Shown here: positions 9,162 to 17,454 of the stretch, piece after piece
Position numbering within the stretch: the first letter of the stretch is position 1
Layout of the letters: every line of letters begins with the position of its first letter
Source of the DNA: Cytophagales bacterium
GTDB taxonomy: Bacteria > Bacteroidota > Bacteroidia > Cytophagales > Cyclobacteriaceae
Direction: 5' to 3'
Assembly (NCBI GenBank): GCA_017303805.1
Contig: JAFLBQ010000002.1
Location: 124,001-188,000 of the forward strand
DNA length: 64,000 nt
Position numbers and translations under genes: made by a program
Notes under the pieces: model-generated
What the model was told of the DNA's origin: nothing
The model's input: the letters and a program-made list of their open reading frames with translations, nothing else
Database searches by the model: none

Positions 9162-9992
9162 TTATTGCTTTTGTAACAGCAGGCAGGCCCAGGTTTCCCG
9201 TTCCTTATGCAGCATTTCTTTTAATCCGTAGCGGGCTGCTTCTGTGGTGAGATCAGGAAGATCTTTTTCATAGAACCCGCTTAACAAGAGCTGGCCAGCG
9301 GGTTTTAAGTAGTGAGCATATTGCTGCATTTCGGCCAGCAAAATGTTTTTGTTGATGTTGGCCAGAATGATCTCAAAGGTTCCGTTAAGTTTTACCTCGT
9401 TAATCTTTCCCAACTGAATATGAATGTTGTGGCAGGTGTTGGTAGCTGCATTTTCGTTTCCATTCTCCACACTCCACTCGTCAATGTCGAACGCCTCTAC
9501 TTCTTTTGCGCCCAACTTGCTGGCCATAATTGAAAGGATGGCCGTACCACAGCCGGCATCCATCACGCGCTTGCCTTTATGATCCATTTTCAACTGTGCA
9601 CTCAACATCAGGTGTGTGGTTTGATGATGGCCTGTACCAAAACTCATTTTGGGTGTGATGATGATTTCGTAAGGGTACGGCTTATCTATTTTATGAAAGG
9701 CCGCCCGCACCAGGCAGTGCTCATCTACAATAATGGGCTCCACATTTTTTTCCCAGGCTTCATTCCAGTTTTGCTTTTCCAACTCACTAAACTGAAATGT
9801 AAGCCGAGTTGCCGGCCCATACTTTTCTTTTATTTCTTCCAGCAGTTGTTTATCCACTGCGGGGTTTTCCGAATACGCTTCGAAGCCGGTTTCAGTTTCC
9901 ATAAAGGTATCAAAGCCTCCCTCCGCTATTTCAGCCATCAGGATTTCAGAAAAATCCGGACTGCACGTTACTGTTAGTTGTAGGGTTTTCAT
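9162..9992 (-). CDS. prmA: Ribosomal protein L11 methyltransferase
   Basis: This 276-aa enzyme transfers methyl groups from S-adenosylmethionine to ribosomal protein L11. The N-terminal part (about 1-95) is the PrmA substrate-recognition domain. The MSFGTGHHQTT segment (about 116-126) is the family hallmark preceding the SAM domain. DAGCGTAILSI (about 145-155) is the glycine-rich SAM-binding motif I, and LANINKNI is the NPPY-like motif IV position, here in the PrmA form. Length and domain order are those of a full PrmA, and the ATG at 9992 aligns with the family N-terminus. It lies between the giant secreted protein and tpiA on the same strand, with gaps of 132 and 92 bases, so cotranscription is possible but not shown. 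Confidence 0.95.
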   Translation of the reverse strand: MKTLQLTVTCSPDFSEILMAEIAEGGFDTFMETETGFEAYSENPAVDKQLLEEIKEKYGPATRLTFQFSELEKQNWNEAWEKNVEPIIVDEHCLVRAAFHKIDKPYPYEIIITPKMSFGTGHHQTTHLMLSAQLKMDHKGKRVMDAGCGTAILSIMASKLGAKEVEAFDIDEWSVENGNENAATNTCHNIHIQLGKINEVKLNGTFEIILANINKNILLAEMQQYAHYLKPAGQLLLSGFYEKDLPDLTTEAARYGLKEMLHKERETWACLLLQKQ

Positions 9993-10084
9993 GGTTATAT
10001 CAGGAGTTTATCTCACTACCCTTCAAAGAAGATTCAACTAACCGGAAACCATTCGAATTGTGCTCCCGCCTCACCAATTTGTTC

Positions 10085-10843
10085 TTAAATTGATTTGATA
10101 ATTTCAGTAAACTCCCTGCTCTTAAGCGAAGCGCCTCCTACCAAACCACCATCTACATCGGGGTTGGCAAAAAGTTCTTTTGCATTGGCTGCATTTACAC
10201 TACCGCCATAAAGAATTGAAATTTCATTGGCAACCGATGTGCCGTACTTGCCCGCCAGGTGTTTACGAATAACGGCATGCATGGCCTGCGCCTGTGCTGC
10301 TGTAGCTGTTTTACCCGTGCCAATAGCCCACACCGGCTCATAGGCAATTACTACTTTCTGAATTGTTTCGGCCAATAAATGAAACAAGGCCTCCTCCACT
10401 TGCTGCTTTACTAATTGCTCGTGGCCATTTTTTTCACGCACCTCCAATGGTTCGCCACAACAAAAGATGGGTGTAAGCCCGTTCGCTAACGCGATGTCAG
10501 TCTTTTTCACCAACAACTTTGAGTCCTCGCCAAAATATTGTCTGCGCTCACTGTGTCCAAGAATTACATACGGTACATTCATTGACTTCAGCATCGCTGC
10601 CGAAGTCTCGCCCGTGTAGGCCCCCGAGGCATGTTCGCTGCAGTTTTGCGCGCCAACCGCTATGCGGGTAGCGCCTAGTTGTTGCTTTACCGGGTACAAA
10701 TAGGGAAAGGGCGTGCACAACACCACCTTTACATCGCCCTTCACTTCATCGGCAATCATGCCCAGCAGTTCGGAAGTAAGCGTTTGAGCTTCTTCCAGGG
10801 TTTTATTCATTTTCCAGTTACCGGCTACAATTTTTGAACGCAT
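10085..10843 (-). CDS. tpiA: Triose-phosphate isomerase
   Basis: This 252-aa glycolytic enzyme interconverts dihydroxyacetone phosphate and glyceraldehyde-3-phosphate in the cytoplasm. All active-site elements are present: GNWKMN with N9 and K11, ILGHSERR with the electrophile H97, AYEPVWAIGTG with the catalytic base E169 and loop 6, and the phosphate-binding YGGSV and GGLVGGASL segments near the C-terminus. The length is normal for the family and the start at 10843 aligns with the usual N-terminus. It sits on the minus strand between prmA and a DUF6702-type gene. Confidence 0.97.
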   Translation of the reverse strand: MRSKIVAGNWKMNKTLEEAQTLTSELLGMIADEVKGDVKVVLCTPFPYLYPVKQQLGATRIAVGAQNCSEHASGAYTGETSAAMLKSMNVPYVILGHSERRQYFGEDSKLLVKKTDIALANGLTPIFCCGEPLEVREKNGHEQLVKQQVEEALFHLLAETIQKVVIAYEPVWAIGTGKTATAAQAQAMHAVIRKHLAGKYGTSVANEISILYGGSVNAANAKELFANPDVDGGLVGGASLKSREFTEIIKSI

Positions 10844-10932
10844 CGTTGGTTAAATTTTTCTCGCAAAGTCGCAAAGTGTGCTAAGATTAGCAAAGAAGAT
10901 TTTGAAAAGTGAACCCGGCCTTAGGTGCGTTT

Positions 10933-11409
10933 TTAATTGAAGGTAATTTCTTCGCTTGGCTTGCTGCGCAGCAACCGGAAACTTTTTACAGGGCCTTTGT
11001 AGGTAACGTGCACAATGTTGGATTGATCGTGGTGCAAATCCATAATTACTTCATTGCGTACTTCTATCGTCTTAAACTTTTTTACATTTTCGATTTCAAG
11101 GTAGCATACCACTGCCGGGTCTTCTTCCTCAAAACCCAAAAAATTCAGTCGCTGCATTTTGCCATCCAGCTTTACCGAGATGGTTTTCTGAAGATATTCT
11201 TTTATAAGTTGTTGGGAGGTAATGCCTTTGGGGTTCAGCAAATCCAGTGCGGGCTCGTTTCGTTGGTTGCGGATGCTCTCTTCCAGGTCATCTAAAAAAA
11301 TCCGTGCCGTTATTTGCAGGGCTTTGTCTTTTTCGCTGTAGGTAATTTCTGTAACCGAAAGATGTACCGGGTGCAGGGCCAGCAGGCAGGCGTAAAGAAT
11401 TGAAATCAT
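10933..11409 (-). CDS. DUF6702-type secreted protein
   Basis: A 158-aa protein with a short N-terminal hydrophobic segment (MISILYACLLALHPVHLS), followed by a beta-rich domain containing VTEITYSEKDKALQI, RIFLDDLE and a C-terminal HVTYKGPVKSFRL region. This is the pattern of the DUF6702 family common in Bacteroidota. The family has no assigned function. Such genes are frequently found next to HupE/UreJ-like membrane proteins, and here a HupE-like gene starts divergently 92 bases away. A perfect -7 box (TATTTTTG on the minus strand, 11438-11445) lies about 29 bases upstream of the start. Confidence 0.7.
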   Translation of the reverse strand: MISILYACLLALHPVHLSVTEITYSEKDKALQITARIFLDDLEESIRNQRNEPALDLLNPKGITSQQLIKEYLQKTISVKLDGKMQRLNFLGFEEEDPAVVCYLEIENVKKFKTIEVRNEVIMDLHHDQSNIVHVTYKGPVKSFRLLRSKPSEEITFN

Positions 11410-11437
11410 AGCAGGAGCAAAACGAAAACCGTGCCGT

Positions 11438-11445
11438 CAAAAATA
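11438..11445 (-). promoter_or_regulatory. Putative -7 box for the DUF6702 gene
   Basis: The minus strand reads TATTTTTG, a perfect match to the Bacteroidota -7 consensus TAnnTTTG, 29 bases before the ATG at 11409. No good TTG -33 element sits at the standard 19-20 base spacing. The box is interleaved with the opposing HupE promoter. Confidence 0.35.
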
Positions 11446-11452
11446 GTTGTAA

Positions 11453-11483
11453 TTGTCCTAAGTAAAAATTAAACCTATACTTG
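11453..11483 (+). promoter_or_regulatory. Putative promoter for the HupE-like gene
   Basis: A TTG at 11453-11455 is followed after 20 bases by TATACTTG (11476-11483), a one-mismatch TAnnTTTG box. The TTG start codon lies at 11501, so the leader would be only about 10 bases. Confidence 0.4.
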
Positions 11484-11500
11484 CGGCAAAACACGGTACG

Positions 11501-12085
11501 TTGAATAGTTTCACTCTATACTTTCAGGAAGGACTGGCGCATATTCTTGATTTTAACGGGTATGATCATATCCTGTTTGTGCTGGCACTTTGTGCTGTAT
11601 ACACCGCCCGCGACTGGCCCAGAGTACTTATTCTGGTAACTGCGTTTACCATCGGGCATTCGGTTACGTTGGCTATGGCCACATTGGGGCTGGTGCGCTA
11701 TCGCACCGATGTAATTGAGTTTCTTATTCCGCTCACCATTTTTATAACTGCCCTCACCAATCTGGTACGAAGGGAAAATCCCCACCCTAAAAGCCGCCTG
11801 CAACTTAACTACCTGCTCGCCTTGTTTTTTGGGTTAATTCATGGCCTTGGTTTTTCAAATTACTTGCGGGCCTTGTTGGGTAAAACCCAAAGCATTGTAT
11901 CACCGCTTTTTGCCTTTAATATCGGGCTGGAGGTAGGCCAGATAATTATTGTAGCCATTTTTCTGGTTGTAGCGTTTATTTTAACGCGTTACCTTCGCGC
12001 CTCCGCCAAAATAATCCGGATAGGACTTTCGGCATGCATTGCCTGCGTTGCCTTGTTTTTAATGTGGGAGCGCATTTTTTGGTAG
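11501..12085 (+). CDS. HupE/UreJ-family membrane protein
   Basis: A 194-aa polytopic inner-membrane protein with about six helices. It carries the family signature residues: GYDHILFVLAL (about 20-30), FTIGHSVTL (about 50-58), FFGLIHGLGFS (about 110-120) and FNIGLEVGQ (about 140-148). The conserved His and Asp within helices suggest metal handling; characterised HupE/UreJ members take up nickel for hydrogenase or urease. Neither hydrogenase nor urease genes are in the window, so the substrate is open. The start is a TTG at 11501, chosen because the family N-terminus aligns there and a promoter-like element lies just upstream. It faces the DUF6702 gene divergently, a pairing often seen in this phylum. 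Confidence 0.8.
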   Translation: MNSFTLYFQEGLAHILDFNGYDHILFVLALCAVYTARDWPRVLILVTAFTIGHSVTLAMATLGLVRYRTDVIEFLIPLTIFITALTNLVRRENPHPKSRLQLNYLLALFFGLIHGLGFSNYLRALLGKTQSIVSPLFAFNIGLEVGQIIIVAIFLVVAFILTRYLRASAKIIRIGLSACIACVALFLMWERIFW

Positions 12086-12126
12086 TTGTAGCATTATTGA
12101 ACCGTAAAATTTTAAAACACTTAATT

Positions 12127-14361
12127 ATGAAGCAGGTTTTGATAGGTTGTCTTTTACAGATTGGCCTTACCGCCTACGCACAGCAGCCCACCTGGAAAGG
12201 TAAGTTTGAACAGTTAGATCAGTTGTTGCCCACACCCAACGAATACCGCTCGGGGTCTGGTGCCCCCGGCCCAAAGTATTGGCAGCAACAAGCCGACTAT
12301 GTAATTGATGCCGAGCTAAACGATGAAAAGCAAAGCATTACCGGTGCCGAAACCATTACCTACCACAACAACTCGCCCGATGCGCTTACTTATTTATGGT
12401 TGCAGTTAGATCAAAACATTAATGCCAAAGGCAACGCCACCGCCAAAACCTCTAACAACAACGTGCGCGATTCTATTGATGTGGGCACCTTTGCCTCGTC
12501 TATTGCCTTTACTGATTTTGATGGCGGCTTTAAAATAAAATCCGTGAAAGATGCCACGGGCAAAGCGTTGCCATACCTTATTAACCAAACCATGATGCGC
12601 GTGGATTTACCCAAAGCTCTTGGGCCCGGTCAGAAACTTTCGTTTTCAGTAGAATGGTCGTTCAACATCAACGATCGTGTAAAGAAAATGACCCCCAACG
12701 ATGGCCGCAGCGGCATGGAATATTTTCCGGAAGATGGCAACTACCTTTACATTATTGCGCAGTGGTTTCCACGCATGTGTGTGTACGATGATGTAGTGGG
12801 TTGGCAGAACAAACAGTTTATGGGCCAGGGCGAGTTTACCCTCACCTTCGGTAACTACAAGGTAAACCTTACTGTTCCGGCCGATCACGTTGTGGCCGGC
12901 ACCGGCATGGTATCTAACCTGAAAGAAGTACTAACAGCCGAACAATATGCGCGCTTTGAAAAAGCTAAAACTTCATTCGATAAACCGGTAATTATTTGTA
13001 CTCAGGCCGAGGCGGTGCAACGCGAAAAAACCAAATCGAAGGAAAAGAAAACCTGGCGCTTTGAAGCCGAAAATGTGCGCGACTTTGCCTTTGCCACCTC
13101 GCGCAAATTTATCTGGGATGCCCAAGCCGTAAAGGTGGGTGATAAAACACCCCTGGCAATGAGCTACTATCCAAAAGAAGGCAATCCGCTGTGGGAAGCC
13201 GAATCAACCAAAGCTGTGAAGAATACTCTCGCTACGTATTCAAAGTATTCTATCAACTATCCGTATCCGCAGGCTACTTCGGTGCATGCAGCATCGTTGG
13301 GAATGGAGTACCCTATGATCTGCTTCAACTTTGGCCGACCCCTGAAAGATGGAACCACACCCGACCGTGTTAAGTGGGGAATGATTGGCGTAATCATTCA
13401 CGAAGTAGGGCATAATTTTTATCCCATGATTATCAACAACGATGAGCGCCAATGGACCTGGATGGATGAAGGGTTAAATACTTTTGTTCAATACCGAACT
13501 GAGCAAGAGAATTACCCCGATAAACCCGTGGGCCGTGGGCCGGCTGCCAACATTGTGCCGTACATGAAAGGCAACCCGGACTTGCAGCGCCCTTTAATGG
13601 TAAACTCCGAATCGGTAGTGCGTTCTAATTTTGGCAACGAACAATATGCCAAGTGCGCAACGGCCCTCAACATTTTGCGCGAAACAGTTATGGGCCCCGA
13701 ACTGTTTGATAAGGCTTTTAAAGAATATGCCGAACGATGGGCCTTTAAACATCCTAAGCCTGCCGATTTTTTCCGCACCATGGAAGACGCCAGCGCAGTT
13801 GACCTCGACTGGTTTTGGCGCGGTTGGTTTTACTCTACCGATTACAACGATGTTTCGTTAGATGATGTAAAGTGGTTTAAAGTAAAGAAGACGCAGGCAA
13901 CGGTTGAAACCAAAGGGAAGAATGCAACCAAAGGTGACCTGGCAACAAAAACCGATGGCAAACCAGCCGACTTTAGCCAGGGTCCGCAGTACTTCAACGT
14001 TATCCCCACCGATGATCGCTTTTATGGCGACTTCCGCAATCGCCTGGACGACAAGGCGGTGATTTCGCAAATGGAGACTAAAAACTTTTACGAGATTACA
14101 TTAAGCAATAAAGGCGGCCTGGTAATGCCCGTAATAATTGAATGGACCTTTAAAGATGGCAGCAAAGAAATTGAACGCCTGCCGGCCGAAATCTGGCGCA
14201 TTAACGAAACAAAAGTAACCAAGGTGTTTGCCAAAGATAAAGAGGTGGTAAATGTGGTTATTGATCCGCTGAAAGAAACTGCCGACATTACTCTTGACAA
14301 TAATGTGTTTCCTAAAAAACCACAACCCAACAAGTTTGATGAGTTGAAAAAGGGAAAGTAA
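12127..14361 (+). CDS. Secreted M1-family metallopeptidase, first paralogue
   Basis: A 744-aa exported zinc aminopeptidase-like protein starting at the ATG at 12127 (signal MKQVLIGCLLQIGLTAYAQ). The zinc site is complete: HEVGH at residues 425-429 and the third ligand Glu at 448 in WMDEGL, giving HExxH-x18-E. The M1 exopeptidase motif GxMEN is replaced by GMEYP at about residue 396, a common variant in large Bacteroidota M1 proteins and possibly a sign of a different N-terminal-binding mode. The N-terminal domain is beta-rich; a Lys/Thr-rich linker near 590-620 precedes a C-terminal beta domain. It probably degrades peptides in the periplasm or outside the cell. It is followed, 24 bases later, by a close paralogue. 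Confidence 0.9.
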   Translation: MKQVLIGCLLQIGLTAYAQQPTWKGKFEQLDQLLPTPNEYRSGSGAPGPKYWQQQADYVIDAELNDEKQSITGAETITYHNNSPDALTYLWLQLDQNINAKGNATAKTSNNNVRDSIDVGTFASSIAFTDFDGGFKIKSVKDATGKALPYLINQTMMRVDLPKALGPGQKLSFSVEWSFNINDRVKKMTPNDGRSGMEYFPEDGNYLYIIAQWFPRMCVYDDVVGWQNKQFMGQGEFTLTFGNYKVNLTVPADHVVAGTGMVSNLKEVLTAEQYARFEKAKTSFDKPVIICTQAEAVQREKTKSKEKKTWRFEAENVRDFAFATSRKFIWDAQAVKVGDKTPLAMSYYPKEGNPLWEAESTKAVKNTLATYSKYSINYPYPQATSVHAASLGMEYPMICFNFGRPLKDGTTPDRVKWGMIGVIIHEVGHNFYPMIINNDERQWTWMDEGLNTFVQYRTEQENYPDKPVGRGPAANIVPYMKGNPDLQRPLMVNSESVVRSNFGNEQYAKCATALNILRETVMGPELFDKAFKEYAERWAFKHPKPADFFRTMEDASAVDLDWFWRGWFYSTDYNDVSLDDVKWFKVKKTQATVETKGKNATKGDLATKTDGKPADFSQGPQYFNVIPTDDRFYGDFRNRLDDKAVISQMETKNFYEITLSNKGGLVMPVIIEWTFKDGSKEIERLPAEIWRINETKVTKVFAKDKEVVNVVIDPLKETADITLDNNVFPKKPQPNKFDELKKGK

Positions 14362-14385
14362 TTGAATTCTGAAAATCGATACCGA

Positions 14386-16605
14386 ATGAAAAAAGTCCTC
14401 TTCACGCTACTTCTGCTTGCTACCTTACCAGCCTTTGCTCAGCAAAAGTGGCAAGGTAAGTTCGAGCAACTTGACCAAACCTTACCTACACCAAATAGCT
14501 ACCGCAGCGCTTCCGGTGCACCGGGTGCAAATTACTGGCAACAACGTGCCGACTACGATATAGATGTGGATCTTAATGAAGACACTCAGGTTATCACCGG
14601 TAAGGAAACTATTACATATTACAATAACTCTCCGGAAACCCTGCGCTACCTTTGGTTGCAGTTGGATCAGAACAATCTCGCGAGCGGAAGTTTAACTGCC
14701 AAAACAGAAACAAACCGCGTGCGCGATTCTATCCCTGTTAAATTTTTTCCGCTGGCTGGCGATGCGCTCAACTATACAGGCGGCTTTAAAATAAAATCGG
14801 TTAAAGATGCTTCCGGTAAGGATCTACCTTTTACTATTAATTTCACCATGATGCGTGTGGACCTCCCCACGCCTATGAAACCTGGCGACAAGTATGCGTT
14901 TAGTGTTGAGTGGAGCTATGTAGAAAAAGACCGGATGAAGTTTGGACAGCGCGGTGGGTACGAAATCTTTCCGGAAGATGGCAACGCACTCTACACCATC
15001 GCCCAGTGGTTTCCGCGCATGTGCGTGTTCGATGATTACGAGGGCTGGCAGAATAAACAGTTTATTGGCCAGGGCGAGTATGCCCTGGTATTTGGAAATT
15101 ACCGGGTACGCATTACGGTACCTGCCGATCATATTGTGGGTGCTACCGGTATGTTACAAAACCCGAAAGACGTTTTAACCAAAGAACAGATTGAACGTTT
15201 TGAAAGAGCTAAGAAAACCTTTGACGCCCCTGTATTTATAGTTACCGAAGCCGAAGCGCGTAAAAAGGAAAAGGAACGCGCAAAGAAAAAAAGTACCTGG
15301 GATTTTTATGCCGAAAATGTACGCGACTTCGCATTTGCCACTTCGCGTAAATTTATTTGGGATGCGCAGGCCGTAAAAGTAGGTGACAAAACGCCACTAG
15401 CGCAGTCGCTCTACCCAAAAGAAGGCAACCCGTTGTGGGCGAAAGAATCCACCAAAGCAATAAAGAATACGTTGGAAGTTTATTCAGCCCGCACGTTTGA
15501 TTACCCTTACCCCACTGCGTATTCGGTACACACAGCCAACCAGGGTATGGAGTACCCCATGATTTGCTTTAACGGTGGCCGGCCAAAACCCGATGGCACA
15601 TGGTCGCATCGCACCTACGAAGGCATGGTAGGAGTTATCGTACACGAAGTAGGTCATAACTTTTTTCCGATGATCGTAAACTCAGACGAACGCCAATGGA
15701 GCTGGATGGACGAAGGGCTGAATTCGTTTCTGGAAAGAGAAGTGAAACGCGAGCGCTACCCCGACATCGGGATTAGCTGGGGCTCGCCTAAAGGCATGGC
15801 CGGTTACATGCGTGGCGATAAAAATATGATGCGCCCCATTATGTGGCATTCGGATAATATCCCGCAAGGCGATTTTGGCCCGAACGCATACGGCAAACCG
15901 GCAGCCGCATTAACGCTGCTGCGCGAAACCATTATGGGCCCCGAACTTTTTGACAAAGCATTTAAAGAATATTCGCTGCGCTGGATGTTCAAACATCCCA
16001 AACCTGCCGACTTCTTTCGCACCATGGAAGATGCCAGCGCAGTTGACTTGGATTGGTTTTGGCGCGGCTGGTTTTATACGGTTGACAACGTAGATGTAGA
16101 GCTTGACGAAGTGAAGTGGTTTAAGGTTAAAACCGAAACTAAATCGGTAGAGAACAAATCGCTAAAAGTTCAGAAAGGCGATCTGGCAACAGGCAACGCC
16201 AAAGGTAAAGCCACCGACTTTAGCAATGGCCCCCAGGAGTTTACTTTGCTTAACACACCCGATACCTACTATGGTGATTTTAGAAACCGCCTGGCTGATG
16301 CCGATGTAAAACAACAACTGGCCGAAAAAAACATTTACGAAATAACACTTAAAAACAAGGGCGGGCTGGTTACTCCTGTTATTGTTGAGTGGACCTTTAA
16401 AGATGGCACCAAAGAAATAGAAAACCTGCCGGCCGAGATCTGGCGATTGAATGAAACCGAGGTTAAAAAAGTTTTTGTGAAGGAGAAAGAAGTTACCCAC
16501 GTGGTAATTGACCCAACCGGTGAAACCGGAGAAGTGAACCCTGCCGACAATATTTTTCCTAAAAAACCAACTGAAAGCAAGTTCGATCAGTTGAAGAAGA
16601 ATTGA
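14386..16605 (+). CDS. Secreted M1-family metallopeptidase, second paralogue
   Basis: A 739-aa tandem paralogue of the preceding gene, similar along its whole length from the first mature residues (QGKFEQLDQTLPTPNSYRS) to the C-terminal KPTESKFDQLKK. The signal peptide MKKVLFTLLLLATLPAFAQ fixes the ATG at 14386. The zinc site is intact (HEVGH at 420-424, Glu 443 in WMDEGL), with the same GMEYP variant in place of GxMEN. Differences concentrate after the zinc site (residues about 450-490) and in the linker near 590-610, which suggests divergence in substrate range after duplication. It ends just before a strong bidirectional terminator. The two genes are most likely one transcription unit. Confidence 0.9.
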   Translation: MKKVLFTLLLLATLPAFAQQKWQGKFEQLDQTLPTPNSYRSASGAPGANYWQQRADYDIDVDLNEDTQVITGKETITYYNNSPETLRYLWLQLDQNNLASGSLTAKTETNRVRDSIPVKFFPLAGDALNYTGGFKIKSVKDASGKDLPFTINFTMMRVDLPTPMKPGDKYAFSVEWSYVEKDRMKFGQRGGYEIFPEDGNALYTIAQWFPRMCVFDDYEGWQNKQFIGQGEYALVFGNYRVRITVPADHIVGATGMLQNPKDVLTKEQIERFERAKKTFDAPVFIVTEAEARKKEKERAKKKSTWDFYAENVRDFAFATSRKFIWDAQAVKVGDKTPLAQSLYPKEGNPLWAKESTKAIKNTLEVYSARTFDYPYPTAYSVHTANQGMEYPMICFNGGRPKPDGTWSHRTYEGMVGVIVHEVGHNFFPMIVNSDERQWSWMDEGLNSFLEREVKRERYPDIGISWGSPKGMAGYMRGDKNMMRPIMWHSDNIPQGDFGPNAYGKPAAALTLLRETIMGPELFDKAFKEYSLRWMFKHPKPADFFRTMEDASAVDLDWFWRGWFYTVDNVDVELDEVKWFKVKTETKSVENKSLKVQKGDLATGNAKGKATDFSNGPQEFTLLNTPDTYYGDFRNRLADADVKQQLAEKNIYEITLKNKGGLVTPVIVEWTFKDGTKEIENLPAEIWRLNETEVKKVFVKEKEVTHVVIDPTGETGEVNPADNIFPKKPTESKFDQLKKN

Positions 16606-16611
16606 ATGGTT

Positions 16612-16656
16612 ACAAGTTGCCTGTTACGGGTAATCGGTAACAGGCAACTTGTTTTT
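16612..16656. terminator. Bidirectional intrinsic terminator
   Basis: A perfect 16-bp stem (16612-16627 with 16637-16652) closes a 9-base loop and is followed by a run of five T (16652-16656). It lies between the convergent M1 peptidase and YceI genes, ending within the YceI stop codon, and can serve both strands. Confidence 0.9.
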
Positions 16657-17320
16657 AACAGCCAGCAAAAAACTTCAGATCAAGCGTAATCTTAACCTCA
16701 TCTGAAATAACACCATCTTTTAAACTTTTAAAAACAGAGTTAGATTGGTGATTAACACCCCACTGCGTGCGGTCTATGGTAAGCTCGCCTTTCACCAGTA
16801 TGCTCTCCTTCTGTGTATTTAGAGTGCCTGAAAACTCTACCGCGTTTGTTATTCCTTTGATAGTTAACAACCCAAACACCTTTACGCGACCGACTGCTTT
16901 ATCGTTGGCAATTGCTGTAATCTTAAATTTAGCTTGTGGATATTTTGCAACCGAAAAGAAATCATCGCCCTTCAAATGAGTTTCCAGGTCGATGCCCCCA
17001 TCATCGGGTTGCATATCGGTGTTTTTAAGCGAATGCATATCCACTACCAAATCGCCCTGGTTAATCTGGCCGGTTGCAGAAGTTGTAATTGACCCCGACA
17101 AAAACTGAAGCGTACCTTCATGGCCATTGCCGGCAATGGGGCGGCCCGACCACAGAAGTTTGCTTTCTTTTAAATTTAATTCCCATCGGGTAGCCGAACT
17201 CAGGTCGGGTTGCGATTTCCAAAGCCCGCTTGTTCCAAAATCCGACAAAGGGATAATTTCGGGGCGGGGTTGGGCTTGCATTGCCCCGGCACAAATCAAC
17301 AAGAAAAGAATTGTTCTCAT
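16655..17320 (-). CDS. YceI-family periplasmic protein
   Basis: A 221-aa exported protein (signal MRTILFLLICAGAMQAQ) with a YceI-type lipocalin-like domain. The features visible are the start of the barrel with ESKLLWSGRPIAGNGHEGTL, the SGSITTSATGQINQGDLVVD strand pair, VDMHSLKNTDM, the HLKGDDFFSVAKYPQAKF motif, and a final KITLDLKFFAGC. YceI proteins bind long-chain isoprenoid or similar lipids in the periplasm; the ligand here is unknown. In Bacteroidota they are often induced by stress. A perfect -7-like box (CAAACCTA on plus, 17348-17355) lies 28 bases upstream of the start but lacks a clear -33. It diverges from the membrane-tethered regulator gene at 17455. Confidence 0.88.
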   Translation of the reverse strand: MRTILFLLICAGAMQAQPRPEIIPLSDFGTSGLWKSQPDLSSATRWELNLKESKLLWSGRPIAGNGHEGTLQFLSGSITTSATGQINQGDLVVDMHSLKNTDMQPDDGGIDLETHLKGDDFFSVAKYPQAKFKITAIANDKAVGRVKVFGLLTIKGITNAVEFSGTLNTQKESILVKGELTIDRTQWGVNHQSNSVFKSLKDGVISDEVKITLDLKFFAGC

Positions 17321-17417
17321 AAAGAAAGCTGGTTTTGTTTATCACAACAAACCTAACAGCAGCCGCAGCCAGCCATCGCATTTCAAGTGTAAAAAAGTGT
17401 TAAACGTGCGTAAATCT

Positions 17418-17449
17418 TTGTTAGCGCTTGTTTTACGCCACTACCTTTG
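17418..17449 (+). promoter_or_regulatory. Putative promoter of the tethered regulator
   Basis: A TTG at 17418-17420 and, 21 bases later, a perfect -7 box TACCTTTG (17442-17449). The ATG at 17455 follows only 5 bases after the box, so the transcript would be nearly or fully leaderless. Confidence 0.45.
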
Positions 17450-17454
17450 CCCGC

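Noticed and set aside
9579-9977. A 132-codon plus-strand frame opposite prmA
   Set aside because: prmA is unambiguous in the other strand; the frame is a shadow.
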